Assembly: GCA_964035575.1 (NCBI GenBank)
Contig: OZ037873.1
Coordinates: 372,001 to 436,000, forward strand
Reading direction: 5' to 3'
DNA length: 64,000 bases
Source: Rhynchopus sp. YZ270_cl-10
Taxonomy: Eukaryota; Euglenozoa; Diplonemea; Diplonemida; Diplonemidae
The position numbers were made by a program, and so were the translations under genes. Shown one piece after another: positions 8,904 to 20,709 of the stretch (position 1 is the stretch's first letter; each line of letters begins with the position of its first letter). The notes under the pieces are model-generated. The model saw only the letters and a program-made list of their open reading frames with translations. It was not told where the DNA came from and did no database searches.

Positions 8904-11016
8904 CAACGCATCCGTTTCAACGCGTCCGTTTCAACGCGTTCGTTCAAGGCGTCCGTTTCAACTCGTTCCTTTCAACGCGTCTGTTTCAACGCGTTCGTTT
9001 CAACGCGTTCGTTTCAACACGTACGTTTCAACGCGTCCGTTTCAACGCGTCCGTTTCAACGCGTTCGTTTCAACTCGTCCGTTTCAACGCGTCCGTTTCA
9101 ACGCGTTCGTTTCAACGCGTTCGTTTCAACGCGTCCGTTTCAACGCGTCCGTTTCAAAGCGTCCGTTTCAACGCGTCCGTTTCAAAGCGTTCGTTTCAAC
9201 GCGTTCGTTTCAACGCGTCCGTTTCAACGCGTTCGTTTCAAAGCGTCCGTTTCAACGCGTCCGTTTCAAAGCGTTAGTTTCAACGCGTCCGTTTCAAAGC
9301 GTCCGTTTCAACGCGTTCGTTTCAACTCGTCCGTTTCAACGCGTCCGTTTCAACGCGTCCGTTTCAACGCGTCCGTTTCAAAGCGTCCGTTTCAACGCGT
9401 CCATTTCAAAGCGTTAGTTTCAACGCGTCCGTTTCAACGCGTTCGTTTCAACGCGTTCGTTTCAACGCGTCCGTTTCAACGCGTCCGTTTCAAAGCGTTA
9501 GTTTCAACGCGTCCGTTTCAAAGCGTCCGTTTCAACGCGTTCGTTTCAAAGCGTCCGTTTCAACGCGTTCGTTTCAACGCGTCCGTTTCAACGCGTACGT
9601 TTCAACGCGTCCGTTTCAACGCGTCCGTTTCAACGCGTTCGTTTCAACGCGTCCGTTTCAACGCGTAGGTTTCAACGCGTTCGTTTCAACGCGTTCGTTT
9701 CAACGCGTTCGTTTCAACGCGTAGGTTTCAACGCGTTCGTTTCAAAGCGTCCTTTTCAAAGCGTTAGTTTCAACGCGTTCGTTTCAACGCGTCCGTTTCA
9801 ACTCGTTCGTTTCAACGCGTTAGTTTCAACGCGTCCGTTTCAACGCGTTCGTTTCAACGCGTCCGTTTCAACGCGTTCGTTTCAACGCGTCCGTTTCAAC
9901 GCGTTCGTTTCAACGCGTTCGTTTCAACGCGTTCGTTTCAACGCGTCCGTTTCAACGCGTCCGTTTCAACGCGTCCGTTTCAACGCGTTCGTTTCAACGC
10001 GTTCGTTTCAACGCGTCCGTTTCAACGCGTCCGTTTCAACGCGTTCGTTTCAACGCGTCCGTTTCAACGCGTAGGTTTCAACGCGTTCGTTTCAACGCGT
10101 TCGTTTCAACGCGTCCGTTTCAACGCGTAGGTTTCAACGCGTTCGTTTCAAAGCGTCCTTTTCAAAGCGTTAGTTTCAACGCGTTCGTTTCAACGCGTCC
10201 GTTTCAACTCGTTCGTTTCAACGCGTTAGTTTCAACGCGTCCGTTTCAACGCGTTCGTTTCAACGCGTCCGTTTCAACGCGTTCGTTTCAACGCGTCCGT
10301 TTCAACGCGTTCGTTTCAACGCGTCCGTTTCAACGCGTTCGTTTCAACGCGTTCGTTTCAACGCGTTCGTTTCAACGCGTCCGTTTCAACGCGTCCGTTT
10401 CAACGCGTCCGTTTCAACGCGTTCGTTTCAACGCGTTCGTTTCAACGCGTCCGTTTCAACGCGTCCGTTTCAACGCGTAGGTTTCAACGCGTTCGTTTCA
10501 ACGCGTCCGTTTCAACGCGTTCGTTTCAACGCGTTCGTTTCAACGCGTCCGTTTCAACGCGTCCGTTTCAACGCGTAGGTTTCAACGCGTTCGTTTCAAC
10601 GCGTTCGTTTCAACGCGTCCGTTTCAAAGCGTTAGTTTCAACGCGTCCGTTTCAAAGGGTCCGTTTCAACGCGTTCGTTTCAACGCGTCCGTTTCAACGC
10701 GTTCGTTTCAAAGCGTCCGTTTCAACGCGTCCGTTTCAAAGCGTTAGTTTCAACGCGTCCGTTTCAACGCGTCCGTTTCAAAGCGTTCGTTTCAACGCGT
10801 CCGTTTCAACGCGTCCGTTTCAAAGCGTCCGTTTCAAAGCGTTCGTTTCAACGCGTTCGTTTCAACGCGTCCGTTTCAACGCGTCCGTTTCAACGCGTCC
10901 GTTTTAACGGGTCCGTTTCAACGCGTCCGTTTCAACGCGTTCGTTTCAAAGCGTCCTTTTCAAAGCGTTAGTTTCAACGCGTTCGTTTCAACGCGTCCGT
11001 TTCAACTCGTTCGTTT
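8904..11016 (+). repeat. S14 satellite array 1a (14-bp monomer)
   Basis: About 150 tandem copies of gtttcaacgcgtcc. Common variants are ...ttc, ...tag, ...agg at the last positions and aaagcg for aacgcg. The monomer carries the MluI word acgcgt and no stop codon on the plus strand, so it shows long meaningless open frames that repeat every 14 residues (three monomers = 42 nt). Confidence 0.97.
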
Positions 11017-11457
11017 CTAGCTATTTCCCTCCCTCCCGCCAGAGCCCGAGGGCGCCCTTGAGGGAGGTCAGGGCAGCCCGAGGGCCGAAGGCCCGAGGGC
11101 GCCCTGACCTCCCGAAAGGGCAGCCCGAGGGCCAAGGGAGGGAGGGATGTAGCTTTGTGACCCGAAGAGGTCGTTTTCGACCCGAACTGCCTGCAAACAA
11201 GCGCTTTTGTGGTGTTTTGTGTACAAACACGTAGGTTTTTCGGCCCACATGGGTACCATCGTTTGTGGCCTACGGACGCCCAAAAGCATGCGGATACGCT
11301 TTTCGAGTCGCAGAAACCAGGTTGTGGGCCGTTTTAAAAAGTTTTTGGCCGGTTTCAGTCACCAAAACGCACATTCTCTCGCGGGAATTTTTGGTGCTCT
11401 CAAGGGAATCCTCTTAGCTCTCAAGGGAATCCCTTGAGACCTCTGGAGGGTTACAAA
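11017..11457 (+). mobile_element. 440-bp dispersed repeat (repeat F) inserted in S14
   Basis: It interrupts the satellite. A near-identical inverted copy lies at 51927-52361, which defines the ends: ctagctatttccc on one side, ggagggttacaaaac on the other. The left 140 bp are G/C-rich and largely self-complementary (blocks of agcccgaggg and ggcgccct). No clear target duplication and no coding frame. Class unknown. Confidence 0.75.
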
Positions 11458-13614
11458 ACGCGTTAGTTTCAACGCGTCCGTTTCAACGCGTTCGTTTCAA
11501 CGCGTCCGTTTCAACGCGTTCGTTTCAACGCGTTCGTTTCAACGCGTCCGTTTCAACTCGTTCGTTTCAACGCGTCCGTTTCAACGCGTCCGTTTCAAAG
11601 CGTCCTTTTCAAAGCGTTAGTTTCAACGCGTTCGTTTCAACGCGTCCGTTTCAACTCGTTAGTTTCAAAGCGTCCTTTTCAAAGCGTTAGTTTCAACGCG
11701 TCCGTTTCAACGCGTTCGTTTCAAAGCGTCCTTTTCAAAGCGTTAGTTTCAACGCGTTCGTTTCAACGCGTCCGTTTCAACTCGTTAGTTTCAAAGCGTC
11801 CTTTTCAAAGCGTTAGTTTCAACGCGTTCGTTTCAACGCGTCCGTTTCAACGCGTTCGTTTCAACGCGTTCGTTTCAACGCGTCCGTTTCAACGCGTTCG
11901 TTTCAACGCGTTCGTTTCAAAGCGTCCTTTTCAAAGCGTTAGTTTCAACGCGTTCGTTTCAACGCGTCCGTTTCAACTCGTTCGTTTCAACGCGTTAGTT
12001 TCAACACGTCCGTTTCAACGCGTTCGTTTCAACGCGTTCGTTTCAACGCGTCCGTTTCAACGCGTTCGTTTCAACGCGTCCGTTTCAACGCGTAGGTTTC
12101 AACGCGTCCGTTTCAACGCGTTCGTTTCAACGCGTTCGTTTCAACGCGTCCGTTTCAACGCGTCCGTTTCAACGCGTTCGTTTCAACGCGTTCGTTTCAA
12201 CGCGTCCGTTTCAACGCGTCCGATTCAACGCGTCCGTTTCAACGCGTCCGTTTCAACGCGTTCGTTTCAACGCGTCCGTTTCAACGCGTCCGTTTCAACG
12301 CGTTCGTTTCAACGCGTCCGTTTCAACGCGTTCGTTTCAACGCGTTAGTTTCAACGCGTTCGTTTCAACGCGTCCGTTTCAAAGCGTCCGTTTCAACGCG
12401 TTCGTTTCAACGCGTTCGTTTCAACGCGTTCGTTTCAAAGCGTTCGTTTCAACGCGTCCGTTTCAAAGCGTCCGTTTCAACGCGTTCGTTTCAACGCGTT
12501 CGTTTCAACGCGTTAGTTTCAACGCGTTCGTTTCAACGCGTTAGTTTCAACGCGTTCGTTTCAACGCGTAGGTTTCAACGCGTCCGTTTCAACGCGTTCG
12601 TTTCAACGCGTTCGTTTCAACGCGTTCGTTTCAACGCGTCCGTTTCAACGCGTTCGTTTCAACGCGTTCGTTTCAACGCGTCCGTTTCAACGCGTCCGTT
12701 TCAACGCCTCCGTTTCAACGCGTTCGTTTCAACGCGTCCGTTTCAACGCGTCCGTTTCAACGCGTTCGTTTCAACGCGTCCGTTTCAACGCGTTCGTTTC
12801 AACGCGTTAGTTTCAACGCGTTCGTTTCAACGCGTCCGTTTCAAAGCGTCCGTTTCAACGCGTTCGTTTCAACGCGTTCGTTTCAACGCGTTCGTTTCAA
12901 AGCGTTCGTTTCAACGCGTTAGTTTCAACGCGTCCGTTTCAAAGCGTCCGTTTCAACGCGTTCGTTTCAACGCGTTCGTTTCAACGCGTTCGTTTCAAAG
13001 CGTTCGTTTCAACGCGTCCGTTTCAAAGCGTCCGTTTCAACGCGTTCGTTTCAACGCGTTCGTTTCAACGCGTCCGTTTCAACGCGTCCGTTTCAACGCG
13101 TCCGTTTCAACTCGTCCGTTGCAACGCGTAGGTTGCAACGCGTCCGTTTCAACGCGTTCGTTTCAACGCGTTCGTTTCAACGCGTTCGTTTCAACGCGTC
13201 CGTTTCAACGCGTTCGTTTCAACGCGTTCGTTTCAACGCGTTCGTTTCAAAGCGTCCGTTTCAAAGCGTTCGTTTTAACGCGTCCGTTTCAAAGCGTCCG
13301 TTTCAACGCGTCCGTTTCAAAGCGTCCGTTTCAACGCGTTCGTTTCAAAGCGTCCGTTTCAACGCGTTCGTTTCAACGCGTTCGTTTCAACGCGTCCGTT
13401 TCAAAGCGTCCGTTTCAACGCGTCCGTTTCAACGCGTCCGTTTCAACGCGTTCGTTTCAACGCGTCCGTTTCAACGCGTTCGTTTCAAAGCGTCCGTTTC
13501 AAAGCGTCCGTTTCAAAGCGTTAGTTTCAACGCGTCCGTTTCAACGCGTCCGTTTCAACGCGTTCGTTTCAACGCGTTAGTTTCAACGCGTTCGTTTCAA
13601 CGCGTTCGTTTCAA
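11458..13614 (+). repeat. S14 satellite array 1b
   Basis: Continuation of the 14-bp array after repeat F, about 154 monomers, with the same variants. It ends exactly where the first K element begins (ttcaa, then tttag). Confidence 0.97.
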
Positions 13615-14489
13615 TTTAGTTTTGCTAATCCTTAACACTCCCTATTGATCGTGGTTGATGTATGCAAAGATCTGAAAAGAAACGAACAGATTCCCACGAA
13701 CATGTGTCAACGACACAACCAACACAACGCTACCGATGTGTGCGCAACGATCTGAACGCAACGAACGTAACCAACCGAACACAACCAACGTATCTCATCC
13801 AACACAACGGAACCGATGAGTGCGTCACTATCTGTACGCAACGAACGTAACCAACCGAACACAACCAACGCAACGCAACCGCTCCATACGTTGCGCTCTG
13901 TACGTAACGATCTCTACACAACGAACGCAACGCATGCAACCGCATGCAACACTACGTAACCTATGTGTACGTAGCGATCTGTATGCAACGAACGCTACGT
14001 AACGAACGCAACGCAACCAACGCAACGAGTGGTTACAAACCCCCACGCATGGTTCTCACACCGCGTTGGCACGTTTCCCAAGCCGCAAACCCGGTTACCT
14101 GCCTGAAAAACCGTGTTTTTGGCCAAAACGCCTGTTTTCCCTGTAGAATCCTTAAGAATCCTTAAGGAACGCACGGTTCCTAAGGCATTTTACACGTAAA
14201 CTCGCGACACGAAAATAGGAATTAAAAACTAATCTCTCAGCGATCTGATTTAGTAAGAACTCGATTTTTGGCCCTATCTTTCCAATGCCGAAAAAATCTT
14301 ACACTTTGGCGCCTCTGCGAGAAATGTCATTTTTTGGGGTACCCCGTCGGGGGTGCCAAGGGGTGGGGGGGTACGCCACAAAAGCAATTTAGTTTTTTTT
14401 GGCAATCCTTAACACTCCTGGCTGGTGTGGTTGATAAACGCAACCGAACACCACGAAACGGATCCGCTCTATACGTTACGATCCGTATG

Positions 14490-15746
14490 CAACCAACGCA
14501 TGCAACGCAACGCAACCGATGCGTACGTAGCGATCTGTATGCAACGAACGCAACGCATACAACGCAACGCAACCGATGTGTACGTTACGATCTGTATGCA
14601 ACGCACGCAACGCAACCGATGTGTACGTAGCGATCTGTATGCAACGAACGCAACGCATACAACGCAACGCAACCGATGTGTACGTTACGATCTGTATGCA
14701 ACGAACGCAACGCATGCAACGCAACGCAACCGATGCGTACGTTACGATCTGTATGCAACGCACGCAACGCAACCGATGTGTACGTAGCGATCTGTATGCA
14801 ACGAACGCAACGCATACAACGCAACGCAACCGATGTGTACGTTACGATCTGTATGCAACGAACGCAACGCATGCAACGCAACGCAACCGATGCGTACGTT
14901 ACGATCTGTATGCAACGAACGCAACGCATACAACGCAACGCAACCGATGTGTACGTTACGATCTGTATGCAACGAACGCAACGCATGCAACGCAACGCAA
15001 CCGATGTGTACGTTACGATCTGTATGCAACGCACGCAACGCATGCAACGCAACGCAACCGATGCGTACGTTACGATCTGTATGCAACGCACGCAACGCAA
15101 CCGATGTGTACGTTACGATCTGTATGCAACGAACGCAACGCATGCAACGCAACGCAACCGATGTGTACGTTACGATCTGTATGCAACGAACGCAACGCAT
15201 ACAACGCAACGCAACCGATGTGTACGTTACGATCTGTATGCAACGAACGCAACGCATACAACGCAACGCAACCGATGTGTACGTTACGATCTGTATGCAA
15301 CGAACGCAACGCATACAACGCAACGCAACCGATGTGTACGTTACGATCTGTATGCAACGAACGCAACGCATACAACGCAACGCAACCGATGTGTACGTTA
15401 CGATCTGTATGCAACGAACGCAACGCATGCAACGCAACGCAACCGATGCGTACGTTACGATCTGTATGCAACGCACGCAACGCAACCGATGTGTACGTTA
15501 CGATCTGTATGCAACGAACGCAACGCATGCAACGCAACGCAACCGATGTGTACGTTACGATCTGTATGCAACGCACGCAACGCAACCGATGTGTACGTTA
15601 CGATCTGTATGCAACGAACGCAACGCATGCAACGCAACGCAACCGATGTGTACGTTACGATCTGTATGCAACGAACGCAACGCAACCGATGTGTACGTAA
15701 CGATCAGAACGCAACGAACGCAACGCAACCGATGTGTACGTTACGA
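14490..15746 (+). repeat. 57/43-bp satellite array in L element 2, left part
   Basis: Two monomer lengths are interspersed. The 57-bp form runs from one tgtatgcaac to the next; the 43-bp form lacks 14 bp around gcatgcaacgcaac. Variants gttacg or gtagcg, and gatgtg or gatgcg, are scattered. The 57-bp form is 19 codons without a stop, which produces long spurious frames on both strands; the gtagcg variant adds TAG in one frame. Confidence 0.95.
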
Positions 15747-16791
15747 TTTTTTTTTTTTTTTTTTCTCTTTGGCCTTTAGTGGTCTTTTTATTGCGATAGG
15801 TTAGTACACAATGAACAAAAAGCAAGGTGGGCGCACCACTCAAACAAAATGAACAGAACACAAAAGGTGGGCACTGCCCAGGGTATCTCATTACACCTCC
15901 CCTGACGTTGGTCTCCTGCTTGCTTGAGAGGCCGGGGAATCACTTTGGAGTCAAACAACTCGTACGCGAGGATACCTCCCCTAAAACTGGAAAATACAAA
16001 TGGAGTGGTGCGCGCAGTAATGTAAGCGGTGTCGTGGCGTGCTTAGCCAAAGGTATACGCTTAAAAGTCACTCAAAAAAAAAAAAAAAAAAAAATAAAAG
16101 GGAATATGCATTGTGTAAGTATAACTAGTGTGTATTTATATGGGCGGTGTGGAAAGTGAAACGTAAGGCAGCAAATAGGGTACACACAGCTCGCCCCCAT
16201 CACACGCTTTCCCCCTTTCATATCCCAAGATAGCACCCAGGGCGCAATCGATTTTAACATCAACAAAATGCAGTGACTGGTGTGTTTGTGTGTCTTTAGG
16301 GGCGAGGGGGCGGGCAGAGTGAGAGGCAGGCATCTGTGGCAGTCGCAAACCCCCACCAGGAGCCCTGATCTCTTAGGTAGGTTTGTGTTGTGGCGGCGTA
16401 CACGATTTGCCCTTGTTGGGGTGTTGGTGGCGTACTTTTGGGGCATGTGGCTCGTGTTATTACCTATGAGACTCGGACACCCAGCAGAGGCGCAACTTCC
16501 ACTTCAGGTACCCATCGCTCTCCCCACCCCTCCTCCCCTTGTCGTCGCATTTGCCTGTGCCGCAATCGGGTGTGCTTAGGGTACTACATCGGGCCACGGG
16601 CAGGGGCTGAGTCTGGGGGTTGTCGTGGCAGAAAAATAAACTAGTGAGTAGGGCACGAGTAGTACGTTCCCACATTGCGTAACGTATCTTACTTGCATAT
16701 GGGGATAAGGGGGGTTAAATGGTAGTACAGGTGGCTCGCATCGGGGGTGTCGCTACGCACCCGTCTACTTTACAGTGACTGCTGCCGAAAA
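15747..16791 (-). mobile_element. 5'-truncated LINE copy: 3'UTR fragment with poly(A) tail
   Basis: On the minus strand it ends in AATAAA, 20-25 nt of spacer, then an A18 tail (T-run 15747-15764). It matches 38504-39574, which is continuous with the LINE ORF at 41090-43426, so this is a dead-on-arrival piece of that LINE's 3'UTR. The truncated 5' end is at about 16791 (gccgaaaa). It carries an internal A-run (about 16075-16094). It sits inside the 57/43-bp array; the target duplication is unclear. Confidence 0.8.
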
Positions 16792-16796
16792 GTGGA

Positions 16797-17300
16797 ACGC
16801 AACGAACGCAACGCATGCAACGCAACGCAACCGATGTGTACGTTACGATCTGTATGCAACGCACGCAACGCAACCGATGTGTACGTTACGATCTGTATGC
16901 AACGAACGCAACGCATGCAACGCAACGCAACCGATGCGTACGTTACGATCTGTATGCAACGCACGCAACGCAACCGATGTGTACGTAGCGATCTGTATGC
17001 AACGAACGCAACGCATACAACGCAACGCAACCGATGTGTACGTTACGATCTGTATGCAACGAACGCAACGCATGCAACGCAACGCAACCGATGTGTACGT
17101 TACGATCTGTATGCAACGAACGCAACGCATGCAACGCAACGCAACCGATGTGTACGTTACGATCTGTATGCAACGCACGCAACGCAACCGATGTGTACGT
17201 AGCGATCTGTATGCAACGAACGCAACGCATACAACGCAACGCAACCGATGTGTACGTTACGATCTGTATGCAACGAACGCAACGCAACCAACGCAACGAG
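16797..17300 (+). repeat. 57/43-bp satellite array in L element 2, right part
   Basis: The array resumes after the LINE fragment and runs into the trailer gagtggttacaaccccccac. Confidence 0.9.
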
Positions 17301-17610
17301 TGGTTACAACCCCCCACGCATGGTTCTCACAGCGCGCTGGCACGTTACCCAAGCCGCAAACCCGGTTACCTGCCTTAAAAACCGGGTTTTTGGCCAAAAC
17401 GCCTGTTTTGCCTGTAGAACCCTGTAGAAGCCTTAAGAAACACGTGTAAAAAAGGGGTACTCGCGACACCCTGGTTTCAGGGTCTGTCAGGGTTTGGAGG
17501 TCTTTGCTTCAGAGAAAGTCTCCTAAAAACCTCCTATCTTCCCAAGAATCCACTTTTTTGACCTCTTTCGAGGTTTAGAGACCTGAAAAAAAATGCCCGA
17601 ACCCCACCTT

Positions 17611-17670
17611 GGGGGGGGGGGGGGGGGAGGGTGCCTGAGAGGGGGGGTGGGTGGGTGGGTGGGTGGGAGG
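17611..17670 (+). other. G-quadruplex-capable tract in L trailers
   Basis: A run of 17 G, then gagggtgcctgaga, seven G and (GGGT)n. Equivalents lie near 18829, 20556, 28531, 29404, 31600, 55738, 56946, 58219 and 60101, and as C-rich sequence near 44500-44562. Position in the element is constant, 30-60 bp before the terminal hairpin. Run length varies from about 9 to about 20. Confidence 0.8.
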
Positions 17671-17689
17671 TGATCAGCAACCTTAAAGA

Positions 17690-18931
17690 TTTAGTTTTTT
17701 TTGGCAATCCTTAACACTCCTGGCTGGTGTGGTTGATAAACGCAACCGAACACCACGAAACGGATCCGCTCTATACGTTACGATCCGTATGCAACCAAAG
17801 CATGCAACGCAACGCAACCGATGCGTACGTTACGATCTGTATGCAACGCACGCAACGCAACCGATGTGTACGTAACGATCAGAACGCAACGAACGCAACG
17901 CAACCGATGTGTACGTTACGATTTGTATGCAACGAACGCAACGCATGCAACGCAACGCAACCGATGCGTACGTTACGATCTGTATGCAACGCACGCAACG
18001 CAACCGATGTGTACGTTACGATCTGTATGCAACGAACGCAACGCATGCAACGCAACGCAACCGATGTGTACGTTACGATCTGTATGCAACGCACGCAACG
18101 CAACCGATGTGTACGTTACGATCTGTATGCAACGAACGCAACGCAACCGATGTGTACGTAGCGATCTGTATGCAACGAACGCAACGCATACAACGCAACG
18201 CAACCGATGCGTACGTTACGATCTGTATGCAACGAACGCAACGCATGCAACGCAACGCAACCGATGCGTACGTTACGATCTGTATGCAACGAACGCAACG
18301 CAACCGATGTGTACGTAGCGATCTGTATGCAACGAACGCAACGCATGCAACGCAACGCAACCGATGTGTACGTTACGATCTGTATGCAACGAACGCAACG
18401 CAACCGATGTGTACGTAGCGATCTGTCTGCAACGAACGCAACGCATGCAACACAACGTAACCGATGCATACGTTACGATCTGTATGCAACGAACGCAACG
18501 CAACCAACGCAACGAGTGGTTACAAACCCCCACGCATGGTTCTCACAGCGCGCTGGCACGTTTCCCAAGCCGCAAACCCGGTTACCCGCCTGAAAAACCG
18601 GGTTTCTGGCCAAAACGCCTGTTTTGCCTGTAGAACCCTGTAGAAGCCTTAAGAAACACGTGTAAAAAAGGGGTACTCGCGACACCCTGGTTTCAGGGTC
18701 TGTCAGGGTTTGGAGGTCTTTGCTTCAGAGAAAGTCTCCTAAAAACCTCCTATCTTCCCAAGAATCCACTTTTTTGACCTCTTTCGAGGTTTAGAGACCT
18801 GAAAAAAAATGCCCGAACCCCACCTTGGGGGGGGGGGGGGGGGGGGAGGGTGCCTGAGAGGGGGGGTGGGTGGGTGGGTGGGTGGGAGGTGATCAGCAAC
18901 CTTAAAGACCTTAACACCGAGTGTTAAGGAA
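17690..18931 (+). mobile_element. L-type element 3
   Basis: Complete and uninterrupted: leader from 17690, 57/43-bp array about 17800-18505, trailer, G-rich tract (about 18829-18890) and CGA-loop hairpin at 18909-18929. The host L2 reads ttaaaga before; its continuation ccttaacaccg is found at 20657. The insertion is thus after A and before CCTT, with no duplication. It is the best reference for a whole L element (1242 bp). Confidence 0.8.
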
Positions 18932-20656
18932 TTTAGTTTTTTTTGGCAATCCTTAACACTCCTGGCTGGTGTGGTTGATAAACGCAACCGAACACCACGA
19001 AACGGATCCGCTCTATACGTTACGATCCGTATGCAACCAAAGCATGCAACGCAACGCAACCGATGCGTACGTTACGATCTGTATGCAACGCACGCAACGC
19101 AACCGATGTGTACGTAACGATCAGAACGCAACGAACGCAACGCAACCGATGTGTACGTTACGATCTGTATGCAACGAACGCAACGCATACAACGCAACGC
19201 AACCGATGTGTACGTTACGATCTGTATGCAACGAACGCAACGCATGCAACGCAACGCAACCGATGCGTACGTTACGATCTGTATGCAACGAACGCAACGC
19301 ATGCAACGCAACGCAACCGATGTGTACGTTACGATCTGTATGCAACGCACGCAACGCAACCGATGTGTACGTTACGATCTGTATGCAACGCACGCAACGC
19401 AACCGATGTGTACGTTACGATCTGTATGCAACGAACGCAACGCATACAACGCAACGCAACCGATGTGTACGTTACGATCTGTATGCAACGAACGCAACGC
19501 ATGCAACGCAACGCAACCGATGTGTACGTTACGATCTGTATGCAACGCACGCAACGCAACCGATGTGTACGTTACGATCTGTATGCAACGAACGCAACGC
19601 ATGCAACGCAACGCAACCGATGTGTACGTTACGATCTGTATGCAACGCACGCAACGCAACCGATGTGTACGTTACGATCTGTATGCAACGAACGCAACGC
19701 ATACAACGCAACGCAACCGATGTGTACGTAGCGATCTGTATGCAACGAACGCAACGCATACAACGCAACGCAACCGATGTGTACGTTACGATCTGTATGC
19801 AACGAACGCAACGCATGCAACGCAACGCAACCGATGTGTACGTTACGATCTGTATGCAACGAACGCAACGCATACAACGCAACGCAACCGATGTGTACGT
19901 AGCGATCTGTATGCAACGAACGCAACGCATGCAACGCAACGCAACCGATGTGTACGTTACGATCTGTATGCAACGAACGCAACGCATGCAACGCAACGCA
20001 ACCGATGTGTACGTTACGATCTGTATGCAACGCACGCAACGCAACCGATGTGTACGTTACGATCTGTATGCAACGCACGCAACGCAACCGATGTGTACGT
20101 TACGATCTGTATGCAACGCACGCAACGCAACCGATGTGTACGTAGCGATCTGTCTGCAACGAACGCAACGCATGCAACACAACGTAACCGATGCATACGT
20201 TACGATCTGTATGCAACGAACGCAACGCAACCAACGCAACGAGTGGTTACAAACCCCCACGCATGGTTCTCACAGCGCGCTGGCACGTTTCCCAAGCCGC
20301 AAACCCGGTTACCCGCCTGAAAAACCGGGTTTCTGGCCAAAACGCCTGTTTTGCCTGTAGAACCCTGTAGAAGCCTTAAGAAACACGTGTAAAAAAGGGG
20401 TACTCGCGACACCCTGGTTTCAGGGTCTGTCAGGGTTTGGAGGTCTTTGCTTCAGAGAAAGTCTCCTAAAAACCTCCTATCTTCCCAAGAATCCACTTTT
20501 TTGACCTCTTTCGAGGTTTAGAGACCTGAAAAAAAATGCCCGAACCCCACCTTGGGGGGGGGGGGGGGGGGAGGGTGCCTGAGAGGGGGGGTGGGTGGGT
20601 GGGTGGGTGGGAGGTGATCAGCAACCTTAAAGACCTTAACACCGAGTGTTAAGGAA
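18932..20656 (+). mobile_element. L-type element 4
   Basis: Leader at 18932, array about 19040-20235, trailer, G-rich tract, hairpin 20634-20654. It lies directly against the end of L3 (ggaa, then tttag). The junction again reads A before CCTT, a site created by L3's own insertion. Confidence 0.8.
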
Positions 20657-20709
20657 CCTTAACACCGAGTGTTAAGGAACCTTAAAAACCTTAACACAGA
20701 GTGTTAAGG
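20634..20709 (+). other. Three stacked terminal hairpins
   Basis: Hairpins at 20634-20654 (loop CGA), 20657-20677 (CGA) and 20689-20709 (AGA). They are the closing ends of L4, L2 and K, in that order, like closing brackets. The same triple stack ends the other two nests (31681-31756 and 60183-60258). Confidence 0.85.

Larger units (their letters stand above)
14388..20679 (+). mobile_element. L-type element 2 (inserted in K copy 1)
   Basis: Own sequence is 14388-17689 and 20657-20679. It starts tttagttttttttggcaatc, carries ccttaacactc 20 bp in, then a 57/43-bp array, a trailer with a G-rich tract (17611-17670), and the hairpin with loop CGA. The host K sequence is aaaagcaa before and ccttaaaaacc after, continuous in the uninterrupted K at about 35845-35860. 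L3 and L4 are inserted just before its hairpin. Confidence 0.75.

Noticed and set aside
8773-9417. Arginine/phenylalanine-rich frames in the S14 arrays
   Set aside because: Three 14-bp monomers make 42 nt without a stop, giving a 14-residue repeat in all three forward frames. It is a satellite artefact.
8904-13614. CRISPR-like array
   Set aside because: Direct tandem repeats without unique spacers, and eukaryotic context.
16280-16579. 99-codon frame with hydrophobic stretches in the LINE 3'UTR fragment
   Set aside because: No ATG start, antisense to the LINE, and present only because the fragment is duplicated.
20634-20709. Bacterial rho-independent terminators
   Set aside because: The hairpins are A/T-rich, lack a U-run and mark element ends in a eukaryotic repeat.
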